From positions 1 through 38,800 of the forward strand of contig JADZEY010000068.1 in the NCBI GenBank assembly GCA_020850315.1: a stretch of 38,800 bases of DNA, given 5' to 3'. This DNA is from Armatimonadota bacterium (GTDB taxonomy: Bacteria; Bacteroidota; Ignavibacteria; OLB7). Of the stretch, positions 26,610-34,481 are shown in pieces; within the stretch, counting starts at the first letter, position 1, and every line of letters starts with the position of its first letter. Both the position numbers and the translations under genes were made by a program. Under the pieces are notes generated by a model. It was given only the letters and a program-made list of their open reading frames with translations, did no database searches and was not told the origin of the DNA.

Positions 26610-27143
26610 CTAAAAGTAATCCTCTTTCTCCTTAAACAACAAATTGAATGTGGTCATCGAGCCGTAGCAGCGGGTGATGTATTGCTGGAACTCCACTTTC
26701 TCCCCATCGCTCAATCCTTCGTGAGCATTGACTTTCTGCTCCAGCACCCGCAGCTGGTTCCGCATCATCACAATTTTGTGGAAGAAGACCTCCATGGGTA
26801 TCTCCTTCGGTTGCAAGGTGGTATCGGCCGGATGAAGCATCATCTTCCCACCGTTCCAGCGGCTTCCCAATTTGTGAACCATCGAGTCCGGTTTCTGCAA
26901 TCCCAGGCTTCCCACAACGGCTTCGGCTGTTTGGCGGATAAATTGCCCCAGCGGAACCTCTAGGCCCTCCACGCTGGCAACTGGTTCGGCGGGTTGCAGC
27001 GCGCTGGCTTCGGGCGATACGGTGCGAGTGTTGCCGTCTTGGAAACGAATTTCAACGGTTTGTTCTGTTAGTCCACGAACTGTTCCGGTTCCGTAGATCG
27101 GATGCTTCACGCTCATTCCAATCCGGAGTGCGTCACTTTTCAT
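26610..27143 (-). CDS. Protein with CarD/SH3-like N-terminus, function unknown
   Basis: A 177-residue soluble protein. Residues ~10-45 (MSVKHPIYGTGTVRGLTEQTVEIRF then DGNTRTVSP) have the small beta-barrel pattern of CarD/UvrD-tail-like domains, which bind RNA polymerase in some families. Residues ~55-177 are helical and unlike any family I recognise (SLGLQKPD, HPADTTLQPKEIPMEVFFHKIVMMRN, LFKEKEDYF at the end). Its ATG is 13 bases from the divergent glycosyltransferase start, so the two promoters overlap coding DNA. A role in transcription or DNA metabolism is possible from the first domain only. Confidence 0.68.
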   Translation of the reverse strand: MKSDALRIGMSVKHPIYGTGTVRGLTEQTVEIRFQDGNTRTVSPEASALQPAEPVASVEGLEVPLGQFIRQTAEAVVGSLGLQKPDSMVHKLGSRWNGGKMMLHPADTTLQPKEIPMEVFFHKIVMMRNQLRVLEQKVNAHEGLSDGEKVEFQQYITRCYGSMTTFNLLFKEKEDYF

Positions 27144-27156
27144 CTATCTTGCTCCC

Positions 27157-28281
27157 ATGATGTTCAACAATGTTTTGATCCTTTCGGCCTCGGCTGGGGC
27201 TGGGCATATCCGCGCTGCGCAAGCGATTGAGCAGGCGTTCCAGCAGCTTGGCGCGGCCCAGAACGTGCGCCATATTGATACGCTGCAATATACCAACAAG
27301 CTCTTCCGGAAATTGTATTCGCAGGGGTATATCGAGGCGGCCAACAACGCCCCGGAAGTGCTTGGCTGGCTGTACGACCAAACCGACCGCCCCTGGAAGA
27401 ACGAACGGATACGGCTGGCGTTCGATAAACTCAACACTGGCCGTTTCATCCGGATGATGAAGCAGTATCAGCCGGAGATTGTGGTCTGCACCCACTTCCT
27501 TCCTGCCGAAATTATCTCCTGGCTGAAAGCAAAGGGGAAGATCAGCAGCAAGCAAGCAATTGTTGTCACCGACTTCGACATCCACGCGCTCTGGTTGTGC
27601 CACCATTACGAGCGGTACTTCGTTGCGCTGGAAGAAACCGCCGAGCATCTTCGGTTGCTGGGGATTCCGCAAGGGAAGATCACCGTTTCGGGAATCCCCA
27701 TTGACCCCCTGTTTGCCACGCCAAAGGACCCGCTCCAGATGCGCCACAAGCATGGCCTTGACCCAGATTGCACCACCATGTTGGTTTCTGCCGGAGGGTT
27801 TGGCGTGGGGCCGTTGGAACACATGATTGAGTCGCTTGGGACCATGCGGCATCGGGCACAAGTTGTGGTGCTGTGCGGGCGCAACCCCGAACTGAAGGAG
27901 CGTGTGGAGCAACAAGCCTTGCGCTCCGCAAGCGCTAATGTTTCCGTGCACGCCTTGGGGTTCACCACGCAGGTGGATGAGCTAATGGCCGCCAGCGACC
28001 TTCTGCTGGGGAAGCCGGGCGGGCTAACCACCAGCGAGGCGTTAGCCCGTGGGCTTGGCTTTGTGATTGTGAACCCAATCCCCGGGCAGGAGGAGCGGAA
28101 CTCCGATCACTTGCTGGAGCAAGGGGTGGCAATCCGCTGCAACAACCTTCCGGTGCTTGGCTGGAAAATTGACCGACTGCTTGATGACCCCGCGCGCCTT
28201 GCGGGGATGCGCCAACACGCCCGGCGGCTTGCGCAACCAAATGCCGCGCAAGCGATTGTGAGGAAGTTGATGGAGGCGTGA
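27157..28281 (+). CDS. MGDG synthase / UgtP-type glycolipid glycosyltransferase (GT28)
   Basis: A 374-residue glycosyltransferase. The N-terminal ILSASAGAGHIRAAQAIEQAF is the hallmark of the MGDG-synthase/diglucosyl-diacylglycerol synthase group. The middle has DTLQYTNKLFRKLYSQGY and VTDFDIHALW, and the sugar-nucleotide domain contains LLGKPGGLTTSEALA (~283-297) and the PIPGQEERNSDHLLEQG block. Such enzymes add galactose or glucose from UDP-sugar to diacylglycerol at the inner face of the membrane, so this one likely makes a membrane glycolipid. Sugar and acceptor are not certain. It is a single gene, flanked by genes on the other strand. Two adjacent ATGs (27157 and 27160) lie close to each other, with no ribosome binding site. 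Confidence 0.9.
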   Translation: MMFNNVLILSASAGAGHIRAAQAIEQAFQQLGAAQNVRHIDTLQYTNKLFRKLYSQGYIEAANNAPEVLGWLYDQTDRPWKNERIRLAFDKLNTGRFIRMMKQYQPEIVVCTHFLPAEIISWLKAKGKISSKQAIVVTDFDIHALWLCHHYERYFVALEETAEHLRLLGIPQGKITVSGIPIDPLFATPKDPLQMRHKHGLDPDCTTMLVSAGGFGVGPLEHMIESLGTMRHRAQVVVLCGRNPELKERVEQQALRSASANVSVHALGFTTQVDELMAASDLLLGKPGGLTTSEALARGLGFVIVNPIPGQEERNSDHLLEQGVAIRCNNLPVLGWKIDRLLDDPARLAGMRQHARRLAQPNAAQAIVRKLMEA

Positions 28282-28297
28282 AGAAAAGACTTGGAGG

Positions 28298-29503
28298 CTA
28301 CTCCACCCCCTCCACCATCGTGTTGTTTACCGACTCCAACGCAATCCGAACGTCATCGCGAAGCTCGGGGTGGTTGATGGTTTTTAGTTGGGATAGATAC
28401 GGCTGCAACGATGCTATTTCGCCACTGGTGTTCACCACTGCGCTGCAGTAGCCTCGCCATGCTTGCACGTAGTATCGCCCTGCCTGGTCTCCTCCATGCT
28501 CGGATAGAAACGCAGCAATGATATCGTATCCACGATCCACCCCGATGTCCCCCAAGATCTGCAGCACATCCCCCATCACCTCTGGCTCCAACGGTTCTTT
28601 CAGATACAGCGCCAGCACTTGCGCGGCGGTGTCGCCGTACTCAATCAGCTCGTGGCCCGCGCTGAAATCCCCGGCCACAAGCGCGGCGGCAAGCTGGCGA
28701 ACGCGGTCAACGTTGCGGCGGTCGTAGTGGGCAACAATGTAGGCCCCAAGCTGCGTGCTGGCAAGCTCGGGCATCATGAAGTTTTTGTACATCCCGAACA
28801 ACGCCTCGCCCAATCCAACCTCGAAAATGTGCAAATGCCACAGCCGAATCCGAACCTCGCGAAGCAACTGGCCGGAGTCGGAAAGGATCGGAGCAGTTGT
28901 CAGTGGTTTCTTTGAAGCAGCCGGGGGCGCGGCAATGGTTGCTGCCGAACCAGTTGCGGCGGAATCATCCACAATCGTTGGGTTGGTTGGCGCGGGGTTC
29001 TCGTCGGTATCTTCCGGCGTTTCTCCCGGTGCAGTTGCTGCTTCGTTCTCTTGCTCAGTTTCATCACCTTCGTTTGCTGCTTCTTCCTGCTTCTCCTCTT
29101 CCTCCTGCTCCTCCTCTTCTTCCTCCTTAATCAGCCCTTTCTGCAGGGCCTCGTATTTCTTCACGTACAGCCATGTAAGGTATCCGTCGCGGTCGCTTTC
29201 CAAGATGTCGGCGTGGCCAACCACATGTATTTCGGTGGCACGCAGGCCAATGGCCGAAAGCATCACGGTGTTGACCAACGCCTCCTCCTGCTGGTGGATT
29301 CCGTTCAGATGGTGGCTGATGTCGGGCAAGGGGGCATACAGGTCGTTCACCACTTCGGGGTCAAGCTCAATCACGCGGTCGTACACGGCAACCATGTAGC
29401 TGTGCTGAAGCGCAAGGTTATGCTCCATCACAAACTTGCCAAGCCCGTACATCCGGCCACGAAGTGGGAACAGGAAGATGTCGCCAATCTGAAAATCGCT
29501 CAT
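28298..29503 (-). CDS. Protein with Imm26-like N-terminus, acidic linker and helical repeat C-terminus
   Basis: A 401-residue protein of unknown function. Residues 1-45 begin FQIGDIFLFPLRGRMYGLGKF, similar to Imm26-type small domains (GDIF.IPL..G.YG.G); this is suggestive, not certain. Residues ~125-200 are a very acidic, Glu-rich low-complexity stretch (EEEEEEQEEEEKQEE and Asp/Glu/Thr repeats) then a Pro/Ala/Thr linker. Residues ~205-401 are helical, with a HEAT-like look (VMGDVLQILGDIGVDRGYDIIAAFLSEHGG). No signal peptide or membrane segment, so it is cytosolic. It lies 102 bases downstream of uvrC on the same strand. Most of the gap is a palindromic repeat. Confidence 0.65.
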   Translation of the reverse strand: MSDFQIGDIFLFPLRGRMYGLGKFVMEHNLALQHSYMVAVYDRVIELDPEVVNDLYAPLPDISHHLNGIHQQEEALVNTVMLSAIGLRATEIHVVGHADILESDRDGYLTWLYVKKYEALQKGLIKEEEEEEQEEEEKQEEAANEGDETEQENEAATAPGETPEDTDENPAPTNPTIVDDSAATGSAATIAAPPAASKKPLTTAPILSDSGQLLREVRIRLWHLHIFEVGLGEALFGMYKNFMMPELASTQLGAYIVAHYDRRNVDRVRQLAAALVAGDFSAGHELIEYGDTAAQVLALYLKEPLEPEVMGDVLQILGDIGVDRGYDIIAAFLSEHGGDQAGRYYVQAWRGYCSAVVNTSGEIASLQPYLSQLKTINHPELRDDVRIALESVNNTMVEGVE

Positions 29504-29554
29504 GTGAAAATGGTCTTTGGTCTATTGTTGATTTGGTCTGTTCTGTTGTTATTG

Positions 29555-29596
29555 CTTCGACAAGCTCAGCATGAGCGGGGGAGCTTGCTCACCCGC
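29555..29596. repeat. Second TCGACAAGCTCAG-type element with adjoining hairpin
   Basis: CTTCGACAAGCTCAG followed by CATGAGCGG (29555-29578) repeats the inner block of the element at 21937-21961 with one small difference. It runs into a hairpin GCGGGGGAGC (29575-29584) / GCTCACCCGC (29587-29596) with one mismatch and a 2-base loop. It lies 9 bases after the uvrC stop codon (minus strand) and may stabilise or end the mRNA. Confidence 0.75.
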
Positions 29597-29605
29597 CTGT
29601 TCCAC

Positions 29606-31633
29606 CTACTCATCGTCCAAACGCTCTTCCTCTGCTGCATCTTCATCCCCCTCCAACTGGCCATCGTCATCCATCAGTTGGATATCGTCGTCTTGGTCGG
29701 CGGCGGCGGTTGCGGCATCGGTTGCGGGGGATGCTTCGGCGGCGGCTTTGGCCTGGAAATAATCGTGCACGGCTTGCCCCGTTTTTGGCCCCAACACCTG
29801 CTGAAGCTCCTGCAAGGCTGCGGCGGTAACGCCCCGAACCGATCCAAACGTCTCGAAAATTTTCTGCGCAGTTTTTGCCCCGATTCCTGGGATGTTGGTG
29901 AGCTCCGTCTGCAACGTCCGCCGGCTGCGCAGCGTGCGGTGGAAGGTAATGGCAAAACGGTGCGCTTCGTCGCGAAGATGCTGCAACAGCCGCAAACTGC
30001 TGCTGGAACGGGGAAGCAACAGCGTGTCGCGCTGATCCGGTAGCACAATTTCCTCCAATCGTTTTGCCAGCCCAATCAGCGGAATATGCTGAAGATTGAG
30101 CTCGCGAAGCACCTCCATTGCCGCCCCAACCTGCCCTTTCCCTCCGTCAATCACAATCAAGTCCGGCAGCGCAAGTCCCTCGTTCAGCACGCGGCGGTAG
30201 CGGCGGCCAACAACCTCACGCATGGTGTCGAAATCGTTGGGGCCAACAACGGTTTTTACCTTGAACTTCCGGTACTCGCTTCGGCGTGGCTGGCCATCCA
30301 CAAAACTGACCATGGAGGAAACAGGGTCGGTCCCCTGGATGTTGGAGTTGTCGAAGCACTCGATCCGGCGCGGGGGCTTTTTCAACCCAAGATCCCGTTG
30401 CAGGCTTTGCACGGGGCGGGGCACCATGTCGCTCCGTTTCATTCGCTGCAACTTCAGTTCGTCCAGCAGGAACTTGGCGTTGGTTTGCGCCATCCCCACC
30501 AGCTTCTGCTTGTCGCCGATTTTTGGAATGGCAAGCCGAACCCGCCCTTCGCCGCGCCGCTCGGTTAGGAATCGCTCAATCAGCTCGCCATCTTCCTGCA
30601 ACTCAATCGGCAGCAGCACTTCTTCGGGGATAGATTCGGCGGCGGAGTAATGGCGTTCAATAAAATTCCGCAACACCTCTTCTTGCGGCATCTGCAGCAC
30701 GCCGCTCATGTAGTGGTGTTGCCGCCCCACCATCCTTCCGTCGCGCACGCGGAAGATTACTGCGCAAGCGTCGTCGTCCTCGGCAACGCAGGCGATGATG
30801 TCGCGGTCGGTAAAGTCCTCGCTCACCATTTTCTGCTTGCCGCTGTACTCACGCAATTTCTGCAGCCGATTCCGCATGACGGCGGCTTCCTCGAACCGCA
30901 TTGCTTCGGCAAGGTGGCCCATGTCCAGCTCAAGTGTTCGTTCAAGCTCGCGGGTTTTTCCGTTCAGAACTTGCATCACTTGGCGGATCATCTCACGGTA
31001 GTCTGCCTGGCTCACCAACCCTTCGCATGGCCCCTGGCATTTTCCGATGTGGTAATCCAAACAGACTTTGTACTTGCCGGCAGCAATGGTCTCATCGTTC
31101 AGATTCAGATCGCAGGAACGGATCGGGAAGATTGAGCGAATCGTTTTCAGCAGATAGTGAACATACTTGGCATCGGTGAACGGGCCGAAGTAGCGGCTGC
31201 CGTCGCGAACCCGGGTGCGGGTGCTGAACACACGCGGAAACGCTTCGTTGGTGACGCGAATGTACGGGTAGGTTTTGTCATCCTTCAGCAGGATGTTGTA
31301 GCGTGGCCGCAGCTTTTTAATCAGGGTGTCCTCAAGGATCAACGCCTCCACTGCCGAATCGGTGACGATGGTCTGAAGGTCGTGGATCTTGGACACCAAC
31401 GCACGGGTTTTTGCGTCGCGCGGGCGGCCTTCCTGAAAGTAGCTGCGGACGCGGTTGCGCAAGTTTTTGGCCTTGCCAACGTAGATCACCTTCCCGTCGC
31501 GGTCCACATACTGGTACACGCCGGGATCGGTGGGAAGATTGTTCAACTTATCCTGCAACGACAGCGGAAGCTCCGTCGGCTCCGATTCGGAAAGATCGCT
31601 GGCGGGCTGAGTGTTTGGAATGTCGTTGTTCAT
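29606..31633 (-). CDS. uvrC: UvrABC excinuclease subunit C
   Basis: A 675-residue UvrC, which cuts the damaged strand on both sides in nucleotide excision repair. Seen in order: GIY-YIG domain (GVY-QYV at ~38-43 and YVG at 51-53, then KNLRNRVRSYF); cysteine block CLDYHIGKCQGPC; UVR domain (LAEAMRFEEAAVMRNRLQKL); RNase-H-like 3' part with CFDNSNIQGTDPVSSMV, DLIVIDGGKGQ and DEAHRFAI.FHR; helix-hairpin-helix IPGIGAKTAQKIFETFGS. The ATG at 31633 is preferred over one 8 codons earlier. A ~45-residue Asp/Glu-rich tail (DQDDDIQLMDDD, EEERLDDE) follows the hairpin and is longer than usual. Cytosolic; stands between aroK-aroB and an acidic-linker protein. Confidence 0.97.
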   Translation of the reverse strand: MNNDIPNTQPASDLSESEPTELPLSLQDKLNNLPTDPGVYQYVDRDGKVIYVGKAKNLRNRVRSYFQEGRPRDAKTRALVSKIHDLQTIVTDSAVEALILEDTLIKKLRPRYNILLKDDKTYPYIRVTNEAFPRVFSTRTRVRDGSRYFGPFTDAKYVHYLLKTIRSIFPIRSCDLNLNDETIAAGKYKVCLDYHIGKCQGPCEGLVSQADYREMIRQVMQVLNGKTRELERTLELDMGHLAEAMRFEEAAVMRNRLQKLREYSGKQKMVSEDFTDRDIIACVAEDDDACAVIFRVRDGRMVGRQHHYMSGVLQMPQEEVLRNFIERHYSAAESIPEEVLLPIELQEDGELIERFLTERRGEGRVRLAIPKIGDKQKLVGMAQTNAKFLLDELKLQRMKRSDMVPRPVQSLQRDLGLKKPPRRIECFDNSNIQGTDPVSSMVSFVDGQPRRSEYRKFKVKTVVGPNDFDTMREVVGRRYRRVLNEGLALPDLIVIDGGKGQVGAAMEVLRELNLQHIPLIGLAKRLEEIVLPDQRDTLLLPRSSSSLRLLQHLRDEAHRFAITFHRTLRSRRTLQTELTNIPGIGAKTAQKIFETFGSVRGVTAAALQELQQVLGPKTGQAVHDYFQAKAAAEASPATDAATAAADQDDDIQLMDDDGQLEGDEDAAEEERLDDE

Positions 31634-31724
31634 TGGCTTTGGGGGGCAAACATACAAAGGGGGGATTTCTCCGGAACTCCATCACTGCGTGATTGCTCCT
31701 CGGTTGGGCACACTCTCTCCCCCA

Positions 31725-33332
31725 TCACCGCAAGGACTCCTCGGCAATTTTTTCGGCGGTGCGGCGCAGAACATCACTCACCATCTCCACATCCTCGGTA
31801 TCGAACAGCCGCACCCCAACATGTTCGGTTGGCAGCACAAACCGGATTCCGGCCCCGGCCCGTTTTTTGTCGGAACGCATGGCGCGGATCATCGGCTCGG
31901 CAGGAGGAATCGGAGCGGAGCGGAGCGTGAACGGAAGCGCGGAAGCGATAATCGAATCGCGCCGCTGTGGGCTGATGTCGCCAATCAGCCGGGCCATCGT
32001 GGCGGCGGCAACCAGCCCAAACGCAACTGCTTCGCCGTGGGCAAAGACACCCGGCGCGGCCGATTCCAGCGCGTGGCCGAAGGTGTGGCCCAAGTTCAGC
32101 GACATCCGCAGCGAAGCATCGAACATATCCCGCTCCACAACATCCATTTTTGTGGCAATGCTCAGGCGGATCACCTGATCAAGGTTTGCGGGGATCTGAC
32201 CTTCCAGAATCGCCGGAGCAGCTTCGGCAGCGGCGCCGGCAAGCTCTGCCGAGTTCGCGATTCCCATCTTGACCGACTCCACAAATCCCGACCGCAACTC
32301 ACGCAGGGGAAGCGACCGCAAGAACGCCCCGCAGACCAACACATCGGTTGGCTGGCGGATGGTCCCCACAAGGTTTCGGATTCCCGCAACGTTGATTGCG
32401 GTTTTGCCGCCAATGGCCGCATCCACCTGGCCAAGCAGTGTTGTGGGGATGTACACGCAAGCAATCCCACGCATAAACACCGATGCAAGAAACCCTGCAA
32501 CATCGGTGACAACGCCGCCACCAATCCCAACCACCAGCGAATCGCGTGTGAAGCCCGCCGCAGCCAACGATTGGGCAAACTCCTCAACAATCTTGAACGT
32601 TTTCGATTGCTCCCCTGCTTCGATTCTCAGCACCAGATGTTCGCTTCCGTCATCCAACCCCAAGTGGTCGTGATAGAGTTGGGCAACAGCAGAATCCATC
32701 ACAAACGCAACCTTCCGCCCGGCGGCAAGCTGGCGCAGGTGGCCAACCAACGGCGGCAACGCAGCGTAGCCAGTGATGGCGCAGGGCTGGCCGCTTGGCG
32801 AAGTCTGAAGCTGCCACGTTGGCCGCAGCAGCTGGTTGATCTTCTGGTTCAGGCGTTCGGCAAGTTCTTCCGGTGGGGCATCGCTTGCCAGCGTCAGTTC
32901 CGACTCCTGATACCAGCCAAGCCGTTGGCGGTACAATCGTTTCCAAGCAAGCAGCGGATCCTCTTCAAACAGCAGCGGGCGGGGCGCGCCCCCTTCCAGC
33001 CGTTCGATAGCGGTTGCAGCATCAACATCCAAAAACACCCGAATCCCTGACTCGCGGATGATGCTTCGGATCGCTGGGTCGGCAACGGCCCCCCCCCCCA
33101 AGGCAATCACTGTTGGCGATTGCTCGGCTTCCATCATCCGAAGCAACACATTCCACTCCATCCGCCGGAACGCTGTTTCGCCGTCGTGCCAGAAGATGTC
33201 CAGAATACTTTTTCCGGCCTCGGCTTCAATCTGCTCGTCAAGGTCAACAAAGGGGATGCCGCGCAGCCGTGCAAGGCATGATCCAACGGTGCTTTTCCCC
33301 GCGCCGGAAGGCCCTTGAAGCCAGATAATCAT
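31725..33332 (-). CDS. aroKB: Bifunctional shikimate kinase / 3-dehydroquinate synthase
   Basis: A 535-residue fusion of two enzymes of the shikimate pathway. Residues 1-~165 are shikimate kinase: Walker A GPSGAGKST (7-15), D30-L-D32 substrate site, GGGA (79-82) and RPLL near 118. Residues ~175-535 are 3-dehydroquinate synthase: GEQSKTF, GGGVVTDVAGFLASVFMRG, PTTLLGQVDAAIGGKTAIN, then ESVKMG, LNLGHTFGHALE and HGEAVAFG with the zinc ligands (Glu and two His). Kinase (step 5) and synthase (step 2) are often neighbouring genes; here they are one protein. It overlaps aroE by 4 bases (ATGA) and so is translated with it. Cytosolic. Confidence 0.96.
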   Translation of the reverse strand: MIIWLQGPSGAGKSTVGSCLARLRGIPFVDLDEQIEAEAGKSILDIFWHDGETAFRRMEWNVLLRMMEAEQSPTVIALGGGAVADPAIRSIIRESGIRVFLDVDAATAIERLEGGAPRPLLFEEDPLLAWKRLYRQRLGWYQESELTLASDAPPEELAERLNQKINQLLRPTWQLQTSPSGQPCAITGYAALPPLVGHLRQLAAGRKVAFVMDSAVAQLYHDHLGLDDGSEHLVLRIEAGEQSKTFKIVEEFAQSLAAAGFTRDSLVVGIGGGVVTDVAGFLASVFMRGIACVYIPTTLLGQVDAAIGGKTAINVAGIRNLVGTIRQPTDVLVCGAFLRSLPLRELRSGFVESVKMGIANSAELAGAAAEAAPAILEGQIPANLDQVIRLSIATKMDVVERDMFDASLRMSLNLGHTFGHALESAAPGVFAHGEAVAFGLVAAATMARLIGDISPQRRDSIIASALPFTLRSAPIPPAEPMIRAMRSDKKRAGAGIRFVLPTEHVGVRLFDTEDVEMVSDVLRRTAEKIAEESLR

Positions 33333-34396
33333 TGATGCTTGAGATGGTGTTGAAGAAGGTTGTGCAGCTCCGCCGGATCCACCGTGATGCCAGTCCAGAG
33401 CCTGAATGATTCGGCAGCTTGCCCGGCAAACATACGCAGCCCGTTTGTGGCGGGAATCCCGGCCCGGTTGGCCGCAGCCACCAGCGGGGTGATGGTGGGG
33501 CGGTAGATCATGTCGTAGAAAAAACCGTGAGTTCCCTCACCCCCCCGCCCCTCTCCCGGGGGGAGAGGGGAGCCAGAGCCAATGTCACTATCGCCGAACA
33601 GAGGGGAGCCAGAGCCAATGTCACTATCGCCGAACAGAGACGAGCCAGAGCCGATGTGAGTATCGCCGAACAGAGACGAGCCAGAGCCGATGTCACTATC
33701 ACCGAACAGAGACGAGTCAGAGCCGATGTCACTATCACCGAACAGAGGCGAGCCAGAGCCAATGTGAGTATCGGCGGGGGAAGGTGTGTTGGAGGTGAGG
33801 TCAGAGCTGAGGTGAACTGGCAGGCCGACTGGGGTAGCGTTAATCAGCAGATCGGCGGTGGCAATGGATCCGAGTTGGGCGGGGATCACTCGTGCATCGT
33901 TCCAGTAGGCGGCTTCGCTGGCGGCGCGTTGCTGGCTGCGGGAGTACATGGTGAGTTGGCGAAGGTTCGCGAAGGCAAGCAGAACATGGATTGCAGCCCG
34001 TGCCGCGCCCCCGGTCCCCAACACCGCAGCGGTGAACGGTTGGTTGCTTCCGGGCAGCTTGTCCACAGCAGCAAGGGCCCAACGGAAGCCGGCAACATCA
34101 GTGTTGAAGCCAATGGCCTTTCCATCGCGGAACAGCACGGTGTTCACCGCCCGAACACGCTCGGCAAGGGGGTCCAGTTCATCCATCATGGTGAACAGAA
34201 GCTCCTTGTGGGGTGAGGTGACGTTGGCCCCGGCATATCCCCCCTGTTTCATCATTGCCAGCGCGTCGGGAAGCTCCGCCGCTGCAACCGGAAAAAGGCT
34301 GTAGGCAAAGGGGAGCCGATGCTGGCCGAACAGGTGGTTATGCAGAAATGGAGAGAGCGAGCCGCCGATATGCTGGCCCAGAAGAACGATGTTCAT
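33329..34396 (-). CDS. aroE: Shikimate dehydrogenase with a 36-bp tandem repeat insertion
   Basis: A 355-residue AroE (step 4, 3-dehydroshikimate to shikimate, NADPH). Recognisable parts are GGSLSPFLHN (shikimate site), NVTSPHKELL with catalytic Lys, N-T-D (GFNTDVAGF), the nucleotide loop VLGTGGAARA and NATPVGLP. Directly after that follow about 90 extra low-complexity residues (six imperfect copies of a 12-residue GDSDIGSGS.LF unit and SPLPPGEGRGGEG) before the normal HGFFYDMIYRP.ITPL segment and the C-terminal helix. Without the insert the protein is the usual ~265 residues. The frame is open throughout. ATG at 34396 is used (a TTG two codons upstream is possible). It is coupled to aroKB by an ATGA overlap. 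Confidence 0.93.
   Translation of the reverse strand: MNIVLLGQHIGGSLSPFLHNHLFGQHRLPFAYSLFPVAAAELPDALAMMKQGGYAGANVTSPHKELLFTMMDELDPLAERVRAVNTVLFRDGKAIGFNTDVAGFRWALAAVDKLPGSNQPFTAAVLGTGGAARAAIHVLLAFANLRQLTMYSRSQQRAASEAAYWNDARVIPAQLGSIATADLLINATPVGLPVHLSSDLTSNTPSPADTHIGSGSPLFGDSDIGSDSSLFGDSDIGSGSSLFGDTHIGSGSSLFGDSDIGSGSPLFGDSDIGSGSPLPPGEGRGGEGTHGFFYDMIYRPTITPLVAAANRAGIPATNGLRMFAGQAAESFRLWTGITVDPAELHNLLQHHLKHQ
33548..33570. repeat. GC-rich palindrome inside aroE
   Basis: A perfect 10-bp inverted repeat, CCCCTCTCCC (33548-33557) and GGGAGAGGGG (33561-33570), with a 3-base loop. It borders the 36-bp tandem repeats and encodes the SPLPPGEGRGGEG part of AroE. CCCTCTCCC-type palindromes are a common small repeat type in bacterial genomes. 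Confidence 0.9.
33571..33773. repeat. 36-bp in-frame tandem repeat array in aroE
   Basis: Units beginning AGCC/AGTCAGAGCC start at 33571, 33607, 33643, 33679, 33715 and 33751, exactly 36 bases apart; the sixth is partial. They are contiguous, without spacers. Copies differ at a few sites, such as TCACTATC versus GTGAGTATC and GAGGGG versus GAGACG. Each adds 12 residues to AroE, keeping the reading frame. Confidence 0.97.
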
Positions 34397-34481
34397 CAAC
34401 AAGGATGTGGCGCGGAAAAAGTAGGCAGGTTGTTGTGGGGCAATATACGTTCAATTCGCTACTGGCAATTCGCCGTGGGGG

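Noticed and set aside
31611-33050. Long plus-strand open frame of 479 codons
   Set aside because: It is antisense to aroK-aroB, whose motifs are complete, and its product is a His/Arg/Pro-rich shadow.
33571-33773. CRISPR array, because the unit is 36 bases long
   Set aside because: The copies are contiguous without spacers and lie in frame within aroE.
33419-34216. Plus-strand open frame with RARANVTIAEQR-type repeats
   Set aside because: It is antisense to aroE; its repeats come from the same 36-bp DNA units.
34403-34481. tRNA-like GTTCAATTC in the gap before aroE
   Set aside because: No clover-leaf partner stems or CCA-adjacent acceptor pairing are found.
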